A stretch of 36,996 bases of DNA from Acidimicrobiales bacterium (GTDB lineage Bacteria; Actinomycetota; Acidimicrobiia; Acidimicrobiales; SZUA-35). Where the stretch lies: positions 1 to 36,996 of the forward strand of contig JAHEJO010000009.1 of the NCBI GenBank assembly GCA_024638805.1. Reading direction: 5' to 3'. This document shows positions 23,387 to 30,995 of this stretch, one piece after another; position 1 is the first letter of the stretch; every line of letters starts with the position of its first letter. The notes under the pieces were generated by a model that worked only from the letters and a program-made list of their open reading frames with translations, was not told where the DNA came from and did no database searches. The translations under genes were made by a program, and so were the position numbers.

Positions 23387-24736
23387 GTGGGGATCATCTC
23401 TAGTTTTCTGCTCGCTGCGGCGATCGGCGTCCTCTCGTTTGGTTACCGGACCAAACGAGAGGTCGCCCTGGGTTTGGCCCTCGGCATCCTCGGAGCGTCG
23501 GTGATTCTGGCCGCTCTCGACTTCTGCACGTTCGCCTCCGATGCCGAGTCGACCGAGGGCGTGATGGGAGTCGGGCTTGCGGGTGCGTTCGCCTGGATGT
23601 TCGGCTCGGGGACCAAGGCCATCCTTCGAAAGCAGGAAGCAGCGGGCCTGGGCAGCGGCGAGATCCGGACGGGGACCTTCAGGCTCGGCTGGTACTGGCC
23701 GTGGCTGCTGCTTCTGCCGACGCTGGTGATCCTCGTCTTCTTCCTGTATCTCCCGGCCTACCGAACTTTCACGTTGTCGACCAAGCTCACCCGGCTCGGT
23801 GCTCCTCGGGTCGGTGAGCGGTGTCTCAGCAACTTCTCCGAACTGCTGGTGCCGAGCCCAGCGGTGGTCGTTGCGCTACCTCTGGCTTCGATCGGTCTGA
23901 TGTGGGGCATCGGACTCTGGCACAACCGGGCCGAGCCGGGCTCGTTCGCCCACGGGTTCAGCGGGGCGATCAGGCCGTTCGGGATCGTGATCTTCCTGTT
24001 CGCGATCTACTACATCTTCGAAGACGTCGATGGCGGCTATCGGCAGATCTACTTCAACACGGTGATCGTCTCATCGGCCATCGTCGTGGTCAGCATGGTC
24101 GCGGGGTTGGGTTTGGCCTACCTGACGTACGGTTATGTCCGCGGGATCATGGTCTACCGAACGCTGCTGATCTGGCCGTATGCAATCTCTCCACCGGTGG
24201 CCGGAATCCTGTTCTTCATGATGTTCAACGCCACGGGCGGCATATTTGCGGCTGTCGCCGACAACTGGTTTGGCTTTGACTTCCCGGACTACGCACGCAA
24301 TGCCACGTTGGCGCGGATCACCATCGTTCTCGCGTCGGTGTGGAAACTGCTCGGCTACAACCTCCTGTTCTTCCTCGCCGGGCTCCAGACCGTTCCCCGT
24401 GAGCAGATCGACGCAGCGGCCATCGACGGGGCCAACTCCTTCCAGCGGTTCCGCAAGGTCATCATGCCCGCCCTCGGCCCGATCGCCTTCTTCCTCCTCA
24501 TCACCAACCTCACCTACTCGTTCTTCGACATCTACGGAACGATCGATTTCCTCACCAAGGGGGCGCCCGCAGGGGCCACCTCGGTGGCGATCTACGAGAT
24601 CATCCGGGTCGGGGTCGACAACGGCGACCTCGGAAGGGGAGCGGCACAATCCGTCGTGCTGTTCCTCGCCGTCATCGCGTTGACCGCGTGGCAGTTCAAA
24701 CAGTCTGAAGGGCGGATCAGCTATGGCAGCGCATGA
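23387..24736 (+). CDS. Sugar ABC transporter permease (MalF/UgpA-like) with N-terminal extension
   Basis: A 449-residue inner-membrane permease. The last about 230 residues are the classical MetI-like domain with the coupling motif EQIDAAAIDGANSFQRFRKVIMPAL (EAA loop). Before it are about 105 extra residues with three hydrophobic helices (SFLLAAAIGVLSFGY, ALGLALGILGASVILAAL, MGVGLAGAFAWMF). A further hydrophobic segment pair (VVVALPLASIGLMWGIGLW, FGIVIFLFAIYYIF) lies where the usual first periplasmic loop leads to helix two. The GTG start lacks a ribosome binding site and follows the lipoprotein gene by 15 bases, so translation may be coupled. Substrate as for the binding protein. Confidence 0.88.
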   Translation: MGIISSFLLAAAIGVLSFGYRTKREVALGLALGILGASVILAALDFCTFASDAESTEGVMGVGLAGAFAWMFGSGTKAILRKQEAAGLGSGEIRTGTFRLGWYWPWLLLLPTLVILVFFLYLPAYRTFTLSTKLTRLGAPRVGERCLSNFSELLVPSPAVVVALPLASIGLMWGIGLWHNRAEPGSFAHGFSGAIRPFGIVIFLFAIYYIFEDVDGGYRQIYFNTVIVSSAIVVVSMVAGLGLAYLTYGYVRGIMVYRTLLIWPYAISPPVAGILFFMMFNATGGIFAAVADNWFGFDFPDYARNATLARITIVLASVWKLLGYNLLFFLAGLQTVPREQIDAAAIDGANSFQRFRKVIMPALGPIAFFLLITNLTYSFFDIYGTIDFLTKGAPAGATSVAIYEIIRVGVDNGDLGRGAAQSVVLFLAVIALTAWQFKQSEGRISYGSA

Positions 24737-25589
24737 TCATCATCGCGGATTCTCTCTTCATGTCGGCAAGCCCGGTCTGATCAAGGGCCGAACCTGGCCG
24801 ACCCATCTCGGTCTGTGGATCGCCATGCTCGTCATTCTGTTCCCGTTGCTGTATGCAGCGCTGATCTCGACCCAGACCAACGCCGAGATCTTCCGCTTCC
24901 AGCTCACGCCGGGAACAGGTCTGGGCAAACACTTCGATCAGGTGTGGAACGATCGGGCCCTCGATCGGCTCATGTGGAACTCCCTGGTCCAGGCCACCAT
25001 CATCACCGTGGCCAAAACGGTACTGTCGCTGCTGGCCGGCCTGGCGTTCGTCTACTTCAACTTCCGGGGCAAGTGGCTGGTCTTCTTCTTCGTACTGATC
25101 ACGCTGATGATGCCGACCGAGGTGATGATCCTCGCATTGTTCCGCATCGTGTCCGATCTCGGCTGGAAGGACACGATGGCCGGTCTCACCGTGCCCTTCG
25201 CTGCCTCGGCGACGGGGGCGTTCCTGTTCCGGCAGCACTTCGCCAACCTTCCGCGCGACCTTTCGGAGGCCTCACAGATCGACGGTGCCTCACCGTTGCA
25301 GTTCCTGTTCAAGATCCTGATCCCGCTGTCGTGGAACGTGATCGGCGCGCTCGCCGTGATCCAGTTCGTTTTCGTCTGGAACATGTACCTCTGGCCCGTG
25401 CTGATCATCTCCGATCAGGACAAACAGGTGGTGCAGGTCGGCCTCCAGGGTCTCCAGACCCTCGACACCGGTTTGAGCTTCGGGCCCCTGATGCTCGCTG
25501 CCCTCATGGTCTCGATTCCGCCGGCGGTCGTCTTCCTCGCGCTCCAGAAGCCGTTCATGGCAGGGTTCGCCCTCAGCGCCGACAAATAG
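24723..25589 (+). CDS. Sugar ABC transporter permease (MalG/UgpE-like)
   Basis: A 288-residue permease of the MalG/UgpE type with about six helices. The N-terminal cytoplasmic stretch precedes LWIAMLVILFPLLYAALIST. The MetI domain follows with NSLVQATIITVAKTVLSLLAGLAFVYF, the EAA motif EASQIDGASPLQFLFKILIPLS, and a C-terminal QKPFMAGFALSADK. The ATG overlaps the end of the preceding permease gene by 14 bases. The operon (binding protein, two permeases) ends here; no ABC ATPase gene is present in the window, so the pair probably shares a distant MsmK/UgpC-type ATPase (inference). It converges on the glutamine-synthetase gene with 18 bases between stops. Confidence 0.92.
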   Translation: MAAHDHHRGFSLHVGKPGLIKGRTWPTHLGLWIAMLVILFPLLYAALISTQTNAEIFRFQLTPGTGLGKHFDQVWNDRALDRLMWNSLVQATIITVAKTVLSLLAGLAFVYFNFRGKWLVFFFVLITLMMPTEVMILALFRIVSDLGWKDTMAGLTVPFAASATGAFLFRQHFANLPRDLSEASQIDGASPLQFLFKILIPLSWNVIGALAVIQFVFVWNMYLWPVLIISDQDKQVVQVGLQGLQTLDTGLSFGPLMLAALMVSIPPAVVFLALQKPFMAGFALSADK

Positions 25590-25607
25590 TGGCCCAGGGT
25601 CGAGCGC

Positions 25608-26960
25608 TCAGATCTGTTCGAAGTAGCGCGTGCGTTCCCAGTCGGTGACCGCGGTCTGGAACGCCTCGATCTCGGCTTCGGCGAAGCGGCTGTAGTGTTC
25701 GACGACATCGGGTCCGAACGTGCGTGTTGCGATGTCGCTCGTTCTGAAGTGGGCGAGTGCCTCCTCGAGGGTCGAGGGCACACGAGGAAGATCGCCGGCT
25801 GAATAGACGTCGCCGCTGAACATCGGCGGTGGGTCGATCCGTCGTTCGATCCCTTCCAATCCGCTGGCGAGGGCGGCGGCGTAGACGAGATAGGGGTTGC
25901 AGTCGGCGCCGGGGATCCGGCACTCGATCCGAGAGCTCGGCCCCTCGCCGACCACCCGGAAGCCGGCGGTGCGATTGTCCTGTGACCATGCCAGGCGGGT
26001 CGGAGCCCACGACGCTTCCCGAAACCGTTTGTAGGAGTTGACCGTCGGTGCGTAGCACAGCATGAAATCCTTCGCATGAGCGATCCAGCCGCCGAGGAAC
26101 CATCGGAAGGTGTCGCTGTGACCGCCGTTGGCGTCGACGAACACGTTGGTGTTGTTCTCGGTGTCCCAGAGGCTCAGGTGGATGTGGCAGCTGTTGCCGG
26201 CTTCGGCGGTGAACGGCTTGGCCATGAAGGTGACGCTCACCCCGAGTCGGTCGGCGAGCTCCTTCATGGCGTGTTTCATCACCGCGTGCCGGTCCGCCAT
26301 GGTCAACGCATCGGTGTAGCGAATGTTGAGTTCGTGCTGACCGCGCCCGGCTTCGCCTTTGGAGTTCTCGACCGGAATCCCGGTGTGGCGCAGTGCCCGG
26401 CGGGCCGCACCTACGTAACCCTCCACTCGCGAACCCTGCAAGAGGTGGTAGTCCTCGATGTACCAGCCGGCTGCCCGCAGGTCGGCGTAGCCCCGCTCGT
26501 GAGCTTCCCGGTACGAATCGTCGTAGAGGAAGAACTCGATCTCCGATGCTGCCTTCGCCTCCAAGCCGAGGGATGCCGACCTGTCGAGCTGGCGCTGGAG
26601 GATCGAGCGGGGCGCCACGCCAACGGGCGCATGGGCCTGGTCGTCGACCACGTCGCAGAGAACGATCGCTGCGCGGTCGGTCCAACCGGCGCGGGACAAC
26701 GTGGCGAGGTCAGGGACGAGATGGAAGTCGCCGTAACCCTTCTCCCAGCTGGCGAATCGGTAGCCGGTGACCGGTTCCATCTCCATGTCGGTGGTGAGCA
26801 GGTAGTTGCAGGCGTGCGTGCCGCTGCTCAACCCGTCCTCGACGAAGAAGTCGGCGTCGAAGCGTTTGCCGAGCAGTCGTCCGTAATGATCGGTGAAGCC
26901 GACGATCACCGTGTCGATCTCCCCCGATCGGACCAGCTCGATCAGCTCGTCAGTAGTCAT
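25608..26960 (-). CDS. Glutamine synthetase family ligase (PuuA/GlnA-like)
   Basis: A 450-residue ATP-dependent ligase. The beta-grasp N-terminus (TDELIELVRSGEIDTVIVGFTDHYGRLLGKRF) is followed by the catalytic domain with its metal and substrate motifs: KAASEIEFFLYD, NSKGEAGRGQHELNIRY, FMAKPFTAEAGNSCHIHLSLWD, APTVNSYKRF, APTRLAWSQDNRTAGFRV and RIECRIPGADCNPYL. The length and motifs fit the gamma-glutamylpolyamine or type III-like branch instead of classical GlnA; it makes a gamma-glutamyl amide from glutamate plus ammonia or an amine. ATG 26958-26960 was chosen over an upstream TTG. No polyamine genes lie beside it. It converges with the ABC importer and is divergent from the lipoprotein leader region. 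Confidence 0.9.
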   Translation of the reverse strand: MTTDELIELVRSGEIDTVIVGFTDHYGRLLGKRFDADFFVEDGLSSGTHACNYLLTTDMEMEPVTGYRFASWEKGYGDFHLVPDLATLSRAGWTDRAAIVLCDVVDDQAHAPVGVAPRSILQRQLDRSASLGLEAKAASEIEFFLYDDSYREAHERGYADLRAAGWYIEDYHLLQGSRVEGYVGAARRALRHTGIPVENSKGEAGRGQHELNIRYTDALTMADRHAVMKHAMKELADRLGVSVTFMAKPFTAEAGNSCHIHLSLWDTENNTNVFVDANGGHSDTFRWFLGGWIAHAKDFMLCYAPTVNSYKRFREASWAPTRLAWSQDNRTAGFRVVGEGPSSRIECRIPGADCNPYLVYAAALASGLEGIERRIDPPPMFSGDVYSAGDLPRVPSTLEEALAHFRTSDIATRTFGPDVVEHYSRFAEAEIEAFQTAVTDWERTRYFEQI

Positions 26961-27035
26961 AGGTGCGTGACCGTAGCCGCCGGGACCCGGAGCCGTCGTG
27001 CCCGACAAGCGATGACGTCCCGGGAACCGATCGGT

Positions 27036-27191
27036 ATGAGCTGTCGTCGTAACGGTGTGACACTCCGCATCTGCCCGTCTGCCATCGCCCTGCTGTTGCT
27101 GGCGGTTTCGTGCGGTCCCGAAACCGCCGGGCCAGGAAGTCCGGCGCCGACATCACCCCCAGGACCCGATCGGGTCATAGGACCGTCCGGG
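27036..27191 (+). pseudogene. Orphan lipoprotein leader, truncated gene relic
   Basis: Reading rightward from ATG 27036 gives a basic start (MSCRRNGVTLR), a hydrophobic core (CPSAIALLLLAVSC) ending in a lipobox LAVSC with Cys at about residue 26, and a Pro/Gly/Thr/Ser-rich linker (GPETAGPGSPAPTSPPGPDR). This is a textbook lipoprotein N-terminus. From about 27192 the frame merely runs antisense to the MscS gene with no domain of its own. It looks like the 5' remnant of a lipoprotein gene whose body has been lost, or a very short lipoprotein. No ribosome binding site is evident. Confidence 0.4.
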
Positions 27192-28175
27192 CTACGGGTC
27201 TGCCGGCTTCTCCGCTCGCTGGCTCCGCATGGGTCGGCGAAGCTGTCGCGCCCGGCGCTTGACCTGGGTGGCGCGGTCGTCGAGACCCGGTTGCTGTGTG
27301 TGCACTTGCGCCGGAATCTCGGTGTACGGGGCGGCGACACTCGGTTCGCCTCGCCACATGGTGAGCTGCGGGAAGGCGATCGTGATCCCGGCGATGGCGA
27401 ACGCCTGATGAATCGCGATCACGAGGTCGTGGCGGGCGGCGAGCTCGGCGGGGATGTCGCTGGCATGCCAGTACAGCACGGTAATCCCGATGCTCGAATC
27501 GCCGAATCCGTTGACAGTGACCGCCGGCGGCGGGTCCGCAAGGACTCTCGGCACGCGGGTGAGCGCCTCCTGGATCGTTTGAGTGGCGAGCTGGAGGTCC
27601 GTGTCGTACGCGACACCCACGTCCAGACCGCTCCGCCGAGCCGGCTCGCGGGAGAGGTTGACGATCACATTCGAGACGACATTGGAGTTGGGGATCCTGA
27701 TGGAGGTGCCGTCGAGCCCCTTCAGAACGGTCGTGCGGGAATCGATATCCGCGACGATCCCGAGATGGTCATCCAGCCGGACGGTGTCGCCGATCGTGAA
27801 CGGTCTGCGGGCCTGGAGGATGACTCCGGCGATGAAGTTCTCGACGAGGCGCTGCAGGGCGAGCGCCAAGACAAGGCCGCCAAGACCGAGGGCTCCAAGG
27901 AGCGGCCCGACCCTGACGCCCAGGATCGTGAGCGAGTAGAACAGCCCGATCAGGAAGATGACGTAGGCGATCAAGCGGCTGGCGATGATGGAAGCGAAGC
28001 CGGTGCCCATACCGTGAGCGATAAGCCGGCGCAGGATCCGGTTGGTGAGGACGGCGAGGAGAACGGCGCCGAGGAGGACCGCTCCGGCCCGTACCCAGTC
28101 GCTGCTGGTGAGCGGATCGACGACGATCTCTTCGGTCGTCACCCGGATGACGTAGAAGGTGGTCAGCGTGGACAT
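27192..28175 (-). CDS. Small-conductance mechanosensitive channel (MscS family)
   Basis: A 327-residue inner-membrane channel. It has hydrophobic helices near residues 25-45 and 65-90, then the pore helix GPLLGALGLGGLVLALALQRLVENFIAGVIL with its Gly/Ala pattern. The beta domain follows: RRPFTIGDTVRLDDHLGIVADIDSRTTVLKGLDGTSIRIPNSNVVSNVIVNLS. A C-terminal alpha/beta domain ends in IAFPQLTM, and a basic tail of about 50 residues is added. It opens under membrane tension to release solutes on hypo-osmotic shock. ATG 28173-28175 was chosen over an upstream in-frame start. It stands alone, next to divergent sugar-acid genes. Confidence 0.92.
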   Translation of the reverse strand: MSTLTTFYVIRVTTEEIVVDPLTSSDWVRAGAVLLGAVLLAVLTNRILRRLIAHGMGTGFASIIASRLIAYVIFLIGLFYSLTILGVRVGPLLGALGLGGLVLALALQRLVENFIAGVILQARRPFTIGDTVRLDDHLGIVADIDSRTTVLKGLDGTSIRIPNSNVVSNVIVNLSREPARRSGLDVGVAYDTDLQLATQTIQEALTRVPRVLADPPPAVTVNGFGDSSIGITVLYWHASDIPAELAARHDLVIAIHQAFAIAGITIAFPQLTMWRGEPSVAAPYTEIPAQVHTQQPGLDDRATQVKRRARQLRRPMRSQRAEKPADP

Positions 28176-28233
28176 GAACTCGTGAACAGTGTCGCACCGA
28201 AACGATGCTCCGCCTCGCCGATTCCACAACGGT

Positions 28234-28239
28234 TACAGT
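28234..28239 (+). promoter_or_regulatory. -10 element implying a leaderless 2-hydroxyacid dehydrogenase mRNA
   Basis: TACAGT ends 7 bases before the GTG start at 28247, so transcription from it would begin at or next to the start codon. No ribosome binding site is present, which agrees with leaderless translation. The -35 is not recognisable. Confidence 0.4.
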
Positions 28240-28246
28240 CAAGATC

Positions 28247-29236
28247 GTGCGGGTCTTCCTCACCCACAACCCCGAGGATCTCGACGCCTATTACAGCACT
28301 GCACTACCCCAGCTCGAGGCTATCGCCGAGGTCGTGCGCAACCCGGTCGATCACGATCTGAGCACCGCCGAGTTGATCGAGGAGGCCGCCGGGTGTCAGG
28401 TCGTCGTGGCCCACCGCGCCACGCCCGCGGAGGCCTCGCTTTTCGATGGATCGCCCGATCTGCTGGCGTTCCTCCGCTGTGCGGTCGACATCAGCACCGT
28501 CGATGTCGACGCGGCCAGCCGGAACGGGGTGCTCGTGGCCCGGGCGGACAAGAGCTTCGTGGCCTCGACCGCCGAACTCGCGCTGGGTCTCCTTCTCGAC
28601 ACCGCCCGCAACATCAGTGCGTCGACGATGGACTACCAGCTCGGGCGCCCACCGCCCCAGCGCGCGGGACGCCAACTCCGGGGACGGACGGCCGGGATCA
28701 TCGGCTACGGGTCGATCGGTAGCTATCTGGCCGATCTGCTGCTGGCCCTGGGCATGCGGGTGCTGGTCTGTGACCCCTACGTGAGGGAGGTGTCCGACGA
28801 TGTTCTCCTCGTGGGCCTCGATCGGTTACTGGCCGACGCCGACGTCGTCTTCCCGTTGGCAACTGCAGAACCCTCGACGGCCAACTTGATCGGCGCTGCC
28901 GAGCTGGCCGCGATGAAGCCGGGTGCAACCTTGATCAATGTGTCGCGTGGCGAACTCCTCGACGAACACGCGGTTGGCGAGGCCTTGGACAACGGAGTCC
29001 TGGGTGCCCTCGGAATGGATGTCGGCCGAGCTCCCGATCAGCGACCGTCGCCCGGCCTGGTCGCACGACCGGGCGTGGTGGCCACCCCCCACCTCGGAGG
29101 TCTCACTCCGGAGAACGCCAACGCCCAGGCGGCCAGCAGCGTCGAGCAGGTCCAGGCCATGCTCGCCGGTTCCATGCCGCCTCGAACCGTCAATGCCGAC
29201 GCTGCCACCCGTCTGCTGGCCTTCTGGTCACGATGA
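28247..29236 (+). CDS. D-2-hydroxyacid dehydrogenase family NAD(P)-dependent oxidoreductase
   Basis: A 329-residue two-domain dehydrogenase. The NAD-binding domain has GRTAGIIGYGSIG (GxGxxG, near residue 155) and the acidic CDPY after beta-2. The catalytic Arg lies in LINVSRGELLDEHAV and the His in VVATPHLGGLTPENANAQ. In place of the DVFxxEP loop that holds the catalytic Glu of phosphoglycerate dehydrogenase there is GMDVGRAPDQRPSPGL. I recall this DVGRAPDQ variant in a subfamily found next to amidohydrolase genes. It probably interconverts a 2-hydroxy and 2-keto acid. GTG 28247 fits the fold start. Its stop overlaps the amidohydrolase ATG as ATGA, so they are coupled. Confidence 0.88.
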   Translation: MRVFLTHNPEDLDAYYSTALPQLEAIAEVVRNPVDHDLSTAELIEEAAGCQVVVAHRATPAEASLFDGSPDLLAFLRCAVDISTVDVDAASRNGVLVARADKSFVASTAELALGLLLDTARNISASTMDYQLGRPPPQRAGRQLRGRTAGIIGYGSIGSYLADLLLALGMRVLVCDPYVREVSDDVLLVGLDRLLADADVVFPLATAEPSTANLIGAAELAAMKPGATLINVSRGELLDEHAVGEALDNGVLGALGMDVGRAPDQRPSPGLVARPGVVATPHLGGLTPENANAQAASSVEQVQAMLAGSMPPRTVNADAATRLLAFWSR

Positions 29237-30066
29237 ACGCCGGACCCCCTGATGGCGAGATCGCTCTCCCGCCGGGGGCCTGTGACGCCCACATCCACTT
29301 CTACGATGGCGCCTTCGCCGCGGCGCCCACCACGATCCTGCGTCCCCCGGACGCGACGCCCGATGACTATCGACCCGTTCAGACCGGGGTCGGCTTGGAA
29401 CGACTGGTCGTCGTCCAGCCGACCACCTACGGCCGGGACAACAGCTGCCAGCTCGAGGCGATGGCCCACTTCGGTGGCAATGCCCGCGGGGTGATGGTCG
29501 TGGATGATCGCACGCCGGTCGGCGAACTCGAGAGGCTGACAGAACTGGGGGTCTGTGGCGCCCGCTTCCACATGCTCCCCGGCGGGGCGGTGCCCTGGGA
29601 CATCCTGGAGCTGGTTGCCCAACGGATCGTCCGATGGGGTTGGCATATCCAACTCCAGCTCAACGGCAGGGATCTCGAACGACATCGCGATCGTCTGCTG
29701 GGGCTGCCGGTCCAGGTGGTGGTCGATCACGTCGGTCGGTTCATGCCCCCGGCCGGTGTGGATCATCCGGGTGTCCGGGCGTTGTTGGATCTGCTCGACA
29801 CAGGGCGGGGTTGGGTCAAGCTGTCGGCACCGTATGAGTCGTCCCTGACCGGTCCGCCCGATTACGGCGATGTTGCCGTTCTCGTCGATGCGCTGGTCGA
29901 CCGCATCCCCGAACGGCTGGTGTGGGCCTCCAATTGGCCTCACCCGGGCCAAGCCGAGCCACCCCGAGTGGAGGATCTGTCGGCCATGTTGGGGCGGTGG
30001 TTGCCCGATCCCGGTCTTCGAGAGCAGGTGCTGGTCGACAACCCTGCACTGCTGTACGGGTTCTGA
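29233..30066 (+). CDS. COG3618 amidohydrolase, lactonase or D-galactarolactone isomerase-like
   Basis: A 277-residue TIM-barrel protein of the amidohydrolase superfamily (Amidohydro_2). Motifs in order: GACDAHIHFYD (HxH after beta-1), TPDDYRPVQTGVGLERLVVVQPTTYGRDN, GARFHMLPGGAVPW, VVDHVGRFMPP, LSAPYESS and ERLVWASNWPHPGQ. The pattern matches D-galactarolactone isomerase and 2-pyrone-4,6-dicarboxylate lactonase relatives as I recall them. It is expected to open or rearrange a sugar-acid lactone. The final position, Asp in most of the superfamily, is Asn here (SNWPH). Coupled by ATGA to the 2-hydroxyacid dehydrogenase gene and followed by a sugar-dehydrogenase-like SDR. Confidence 0.85.
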   Translation: MNAGPPDGEIALPPGACDAHIHFYDGAFAAAPTTILRPPDATPDDYRPVQTGVGLERLVVVQPTTYGRDNSCQLEAMAHFGGNARGVMVVDDRTPVGELERLTELGVCGARFHMLPGGAVPWDILELVAQRIVRWGWHIQLQLNGRDLERHRDRLLGLPVQVVVDHVGRFMPPAGVDHPGVRALLDLLDTGRGWVKLSAPYESSLTGPPDYGDVAVLVDALVDRIPERLVWASNWPHPGQAEPPRVEDLSAMLGRWLPDPGLREQVLVDNPALLYGF

Positions 30067-30125
30067 CGTCGACCACCGTCGACAGGGTTTGAGGTGTCGG
30101 CCCCTCTGTCGGGAAGAATGGCGAT

Positions 30126-30920
30126 ATGACCGAGAACTCCGGATCGCACACACCGAGGTACGCGTCCTACCCATCGCTCGCCGACAGGACGGTCTTCGTC
30201 ACCGGAGGGGCCAACGGCATCGGACGAGCCATCGTGGAGCAGTTCGTCGGTCAGGGAAGTCGCGTGGGCTTCGCCGACATCGACAAGGCGAAGGCTGAGG
30301 AGCTGCTGGTCCGGTGTAGAGCCCGGACCCTTCGGCATCAGCCCCGGTTCTACCACGTCGACCTGGTGGACATCTCCGCCCTCCGGGAGGCGATCGGGGC
30401 AGCGATCCACGACCTGGGCGGCATCACCGTGCTGGTCAACAACGCCGCCAGCGATGACCGGCACGCCTGGGATGAGATGACGCCCGAGTATTGGGACGAT
30501 CGGCTCAACACCAATCTGCGGCACTACTTCTTTGCCATTCAGTCGGTTGCACCTTGGATGATTGCCGCCAGGAACGGCTCGATCGTGAACATCGGGTCCA
30601 GCAGCTACATGATGCAGGAGGACTTCTTCCCCGGCTACGCGATCGCGAAATCGGGCGTGGCGGGCATCACCCGGACGATGGCTCGTACGTTTGGTGAGCA
30701 CAACGTTCGGGTGAACACCGTGTTGCCCGGCTGGGTCGCCACCGAGCGACAGCTCACCAAATGGTGGACCCCCGAAGGAGAGGAAGGAACGCTGCGGGAT
30801 CAGGCGATCAAACGCCGGATCTACCCGAACGAGTTTGCCCAGTTGGTGTTGTTCCTGGCCGCTGATGACGGTGCCGCCTGTACCGCCCAGGAGTTCCTGG
30901 TCGACGGCGGAAGGTTCTAG
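30126..30920 (+). CDS. SDR oxidoreductase resembling Caulobacter D-xylose 1-dehydrogenase
   Basis: A 264-residue SDR with an intact active site: TGGANGIG coenzyme loop, ADIDKAK with acidic residues selecting NAD, NNAASDDRH, IGSSS with Ser 13 residues before the Tyr, and GYAIAKSG (YxxxK). The pattern YPSL...VFVTGGANGIG, NNAASDDRHAWDEMTPEYWDDRLNTNLRH, WWTPEGE, VLFLAADD and FLVDGG tracks the Caulobacter xylose dehydrogenase block by block from memory. It likely oxidises an aldose at C1 to its lactone with NAD+, upstream of the lactonase-like gene that precedes it. GGGAAG lies before ATG 30126. Confidence 0.85.
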   Translation: MTENSGSHTPRYASYPSLADRTVFVTGGANGIGRAIVEQFVGQGSRVGFADIDKAKAEELLVRCRARTLRHQPRFYHVDLVDISALREAIGAAIHDLGGITVLVNNAASDDRHAWDEMTPEYWDDRLNTNLRHYFFAIQSVAPWMIAARNGSIVNIGSSSYMMQEDFFPGYAIAKSGVAGITRTMARTFGEHNVRVNTVLPGWVATERQLTKWWTPEGEEGTLRDQAIKRRIYPNEFAQLVLFLAADDGAACTAQEFLVDGGRF

Positions 30921-30995
30921 CGCAGTCCCGGTGCAGTTCGGTGGCCGCCCTGCACACCGACGCCGTCGACTGCCGCCGTTGACTACTGTCGGCCC

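Noticed and set aside
26076-28361. A 761-codon open frame on the plus strand across the glutamine-synthetase and MscS genes
   Set aside because: Nearly all of it is antisense to two well-supported genes and shows no domain. Only the segment 27036-27191, a lipoprotein leader in the gap, has its own signal and is reported separately.
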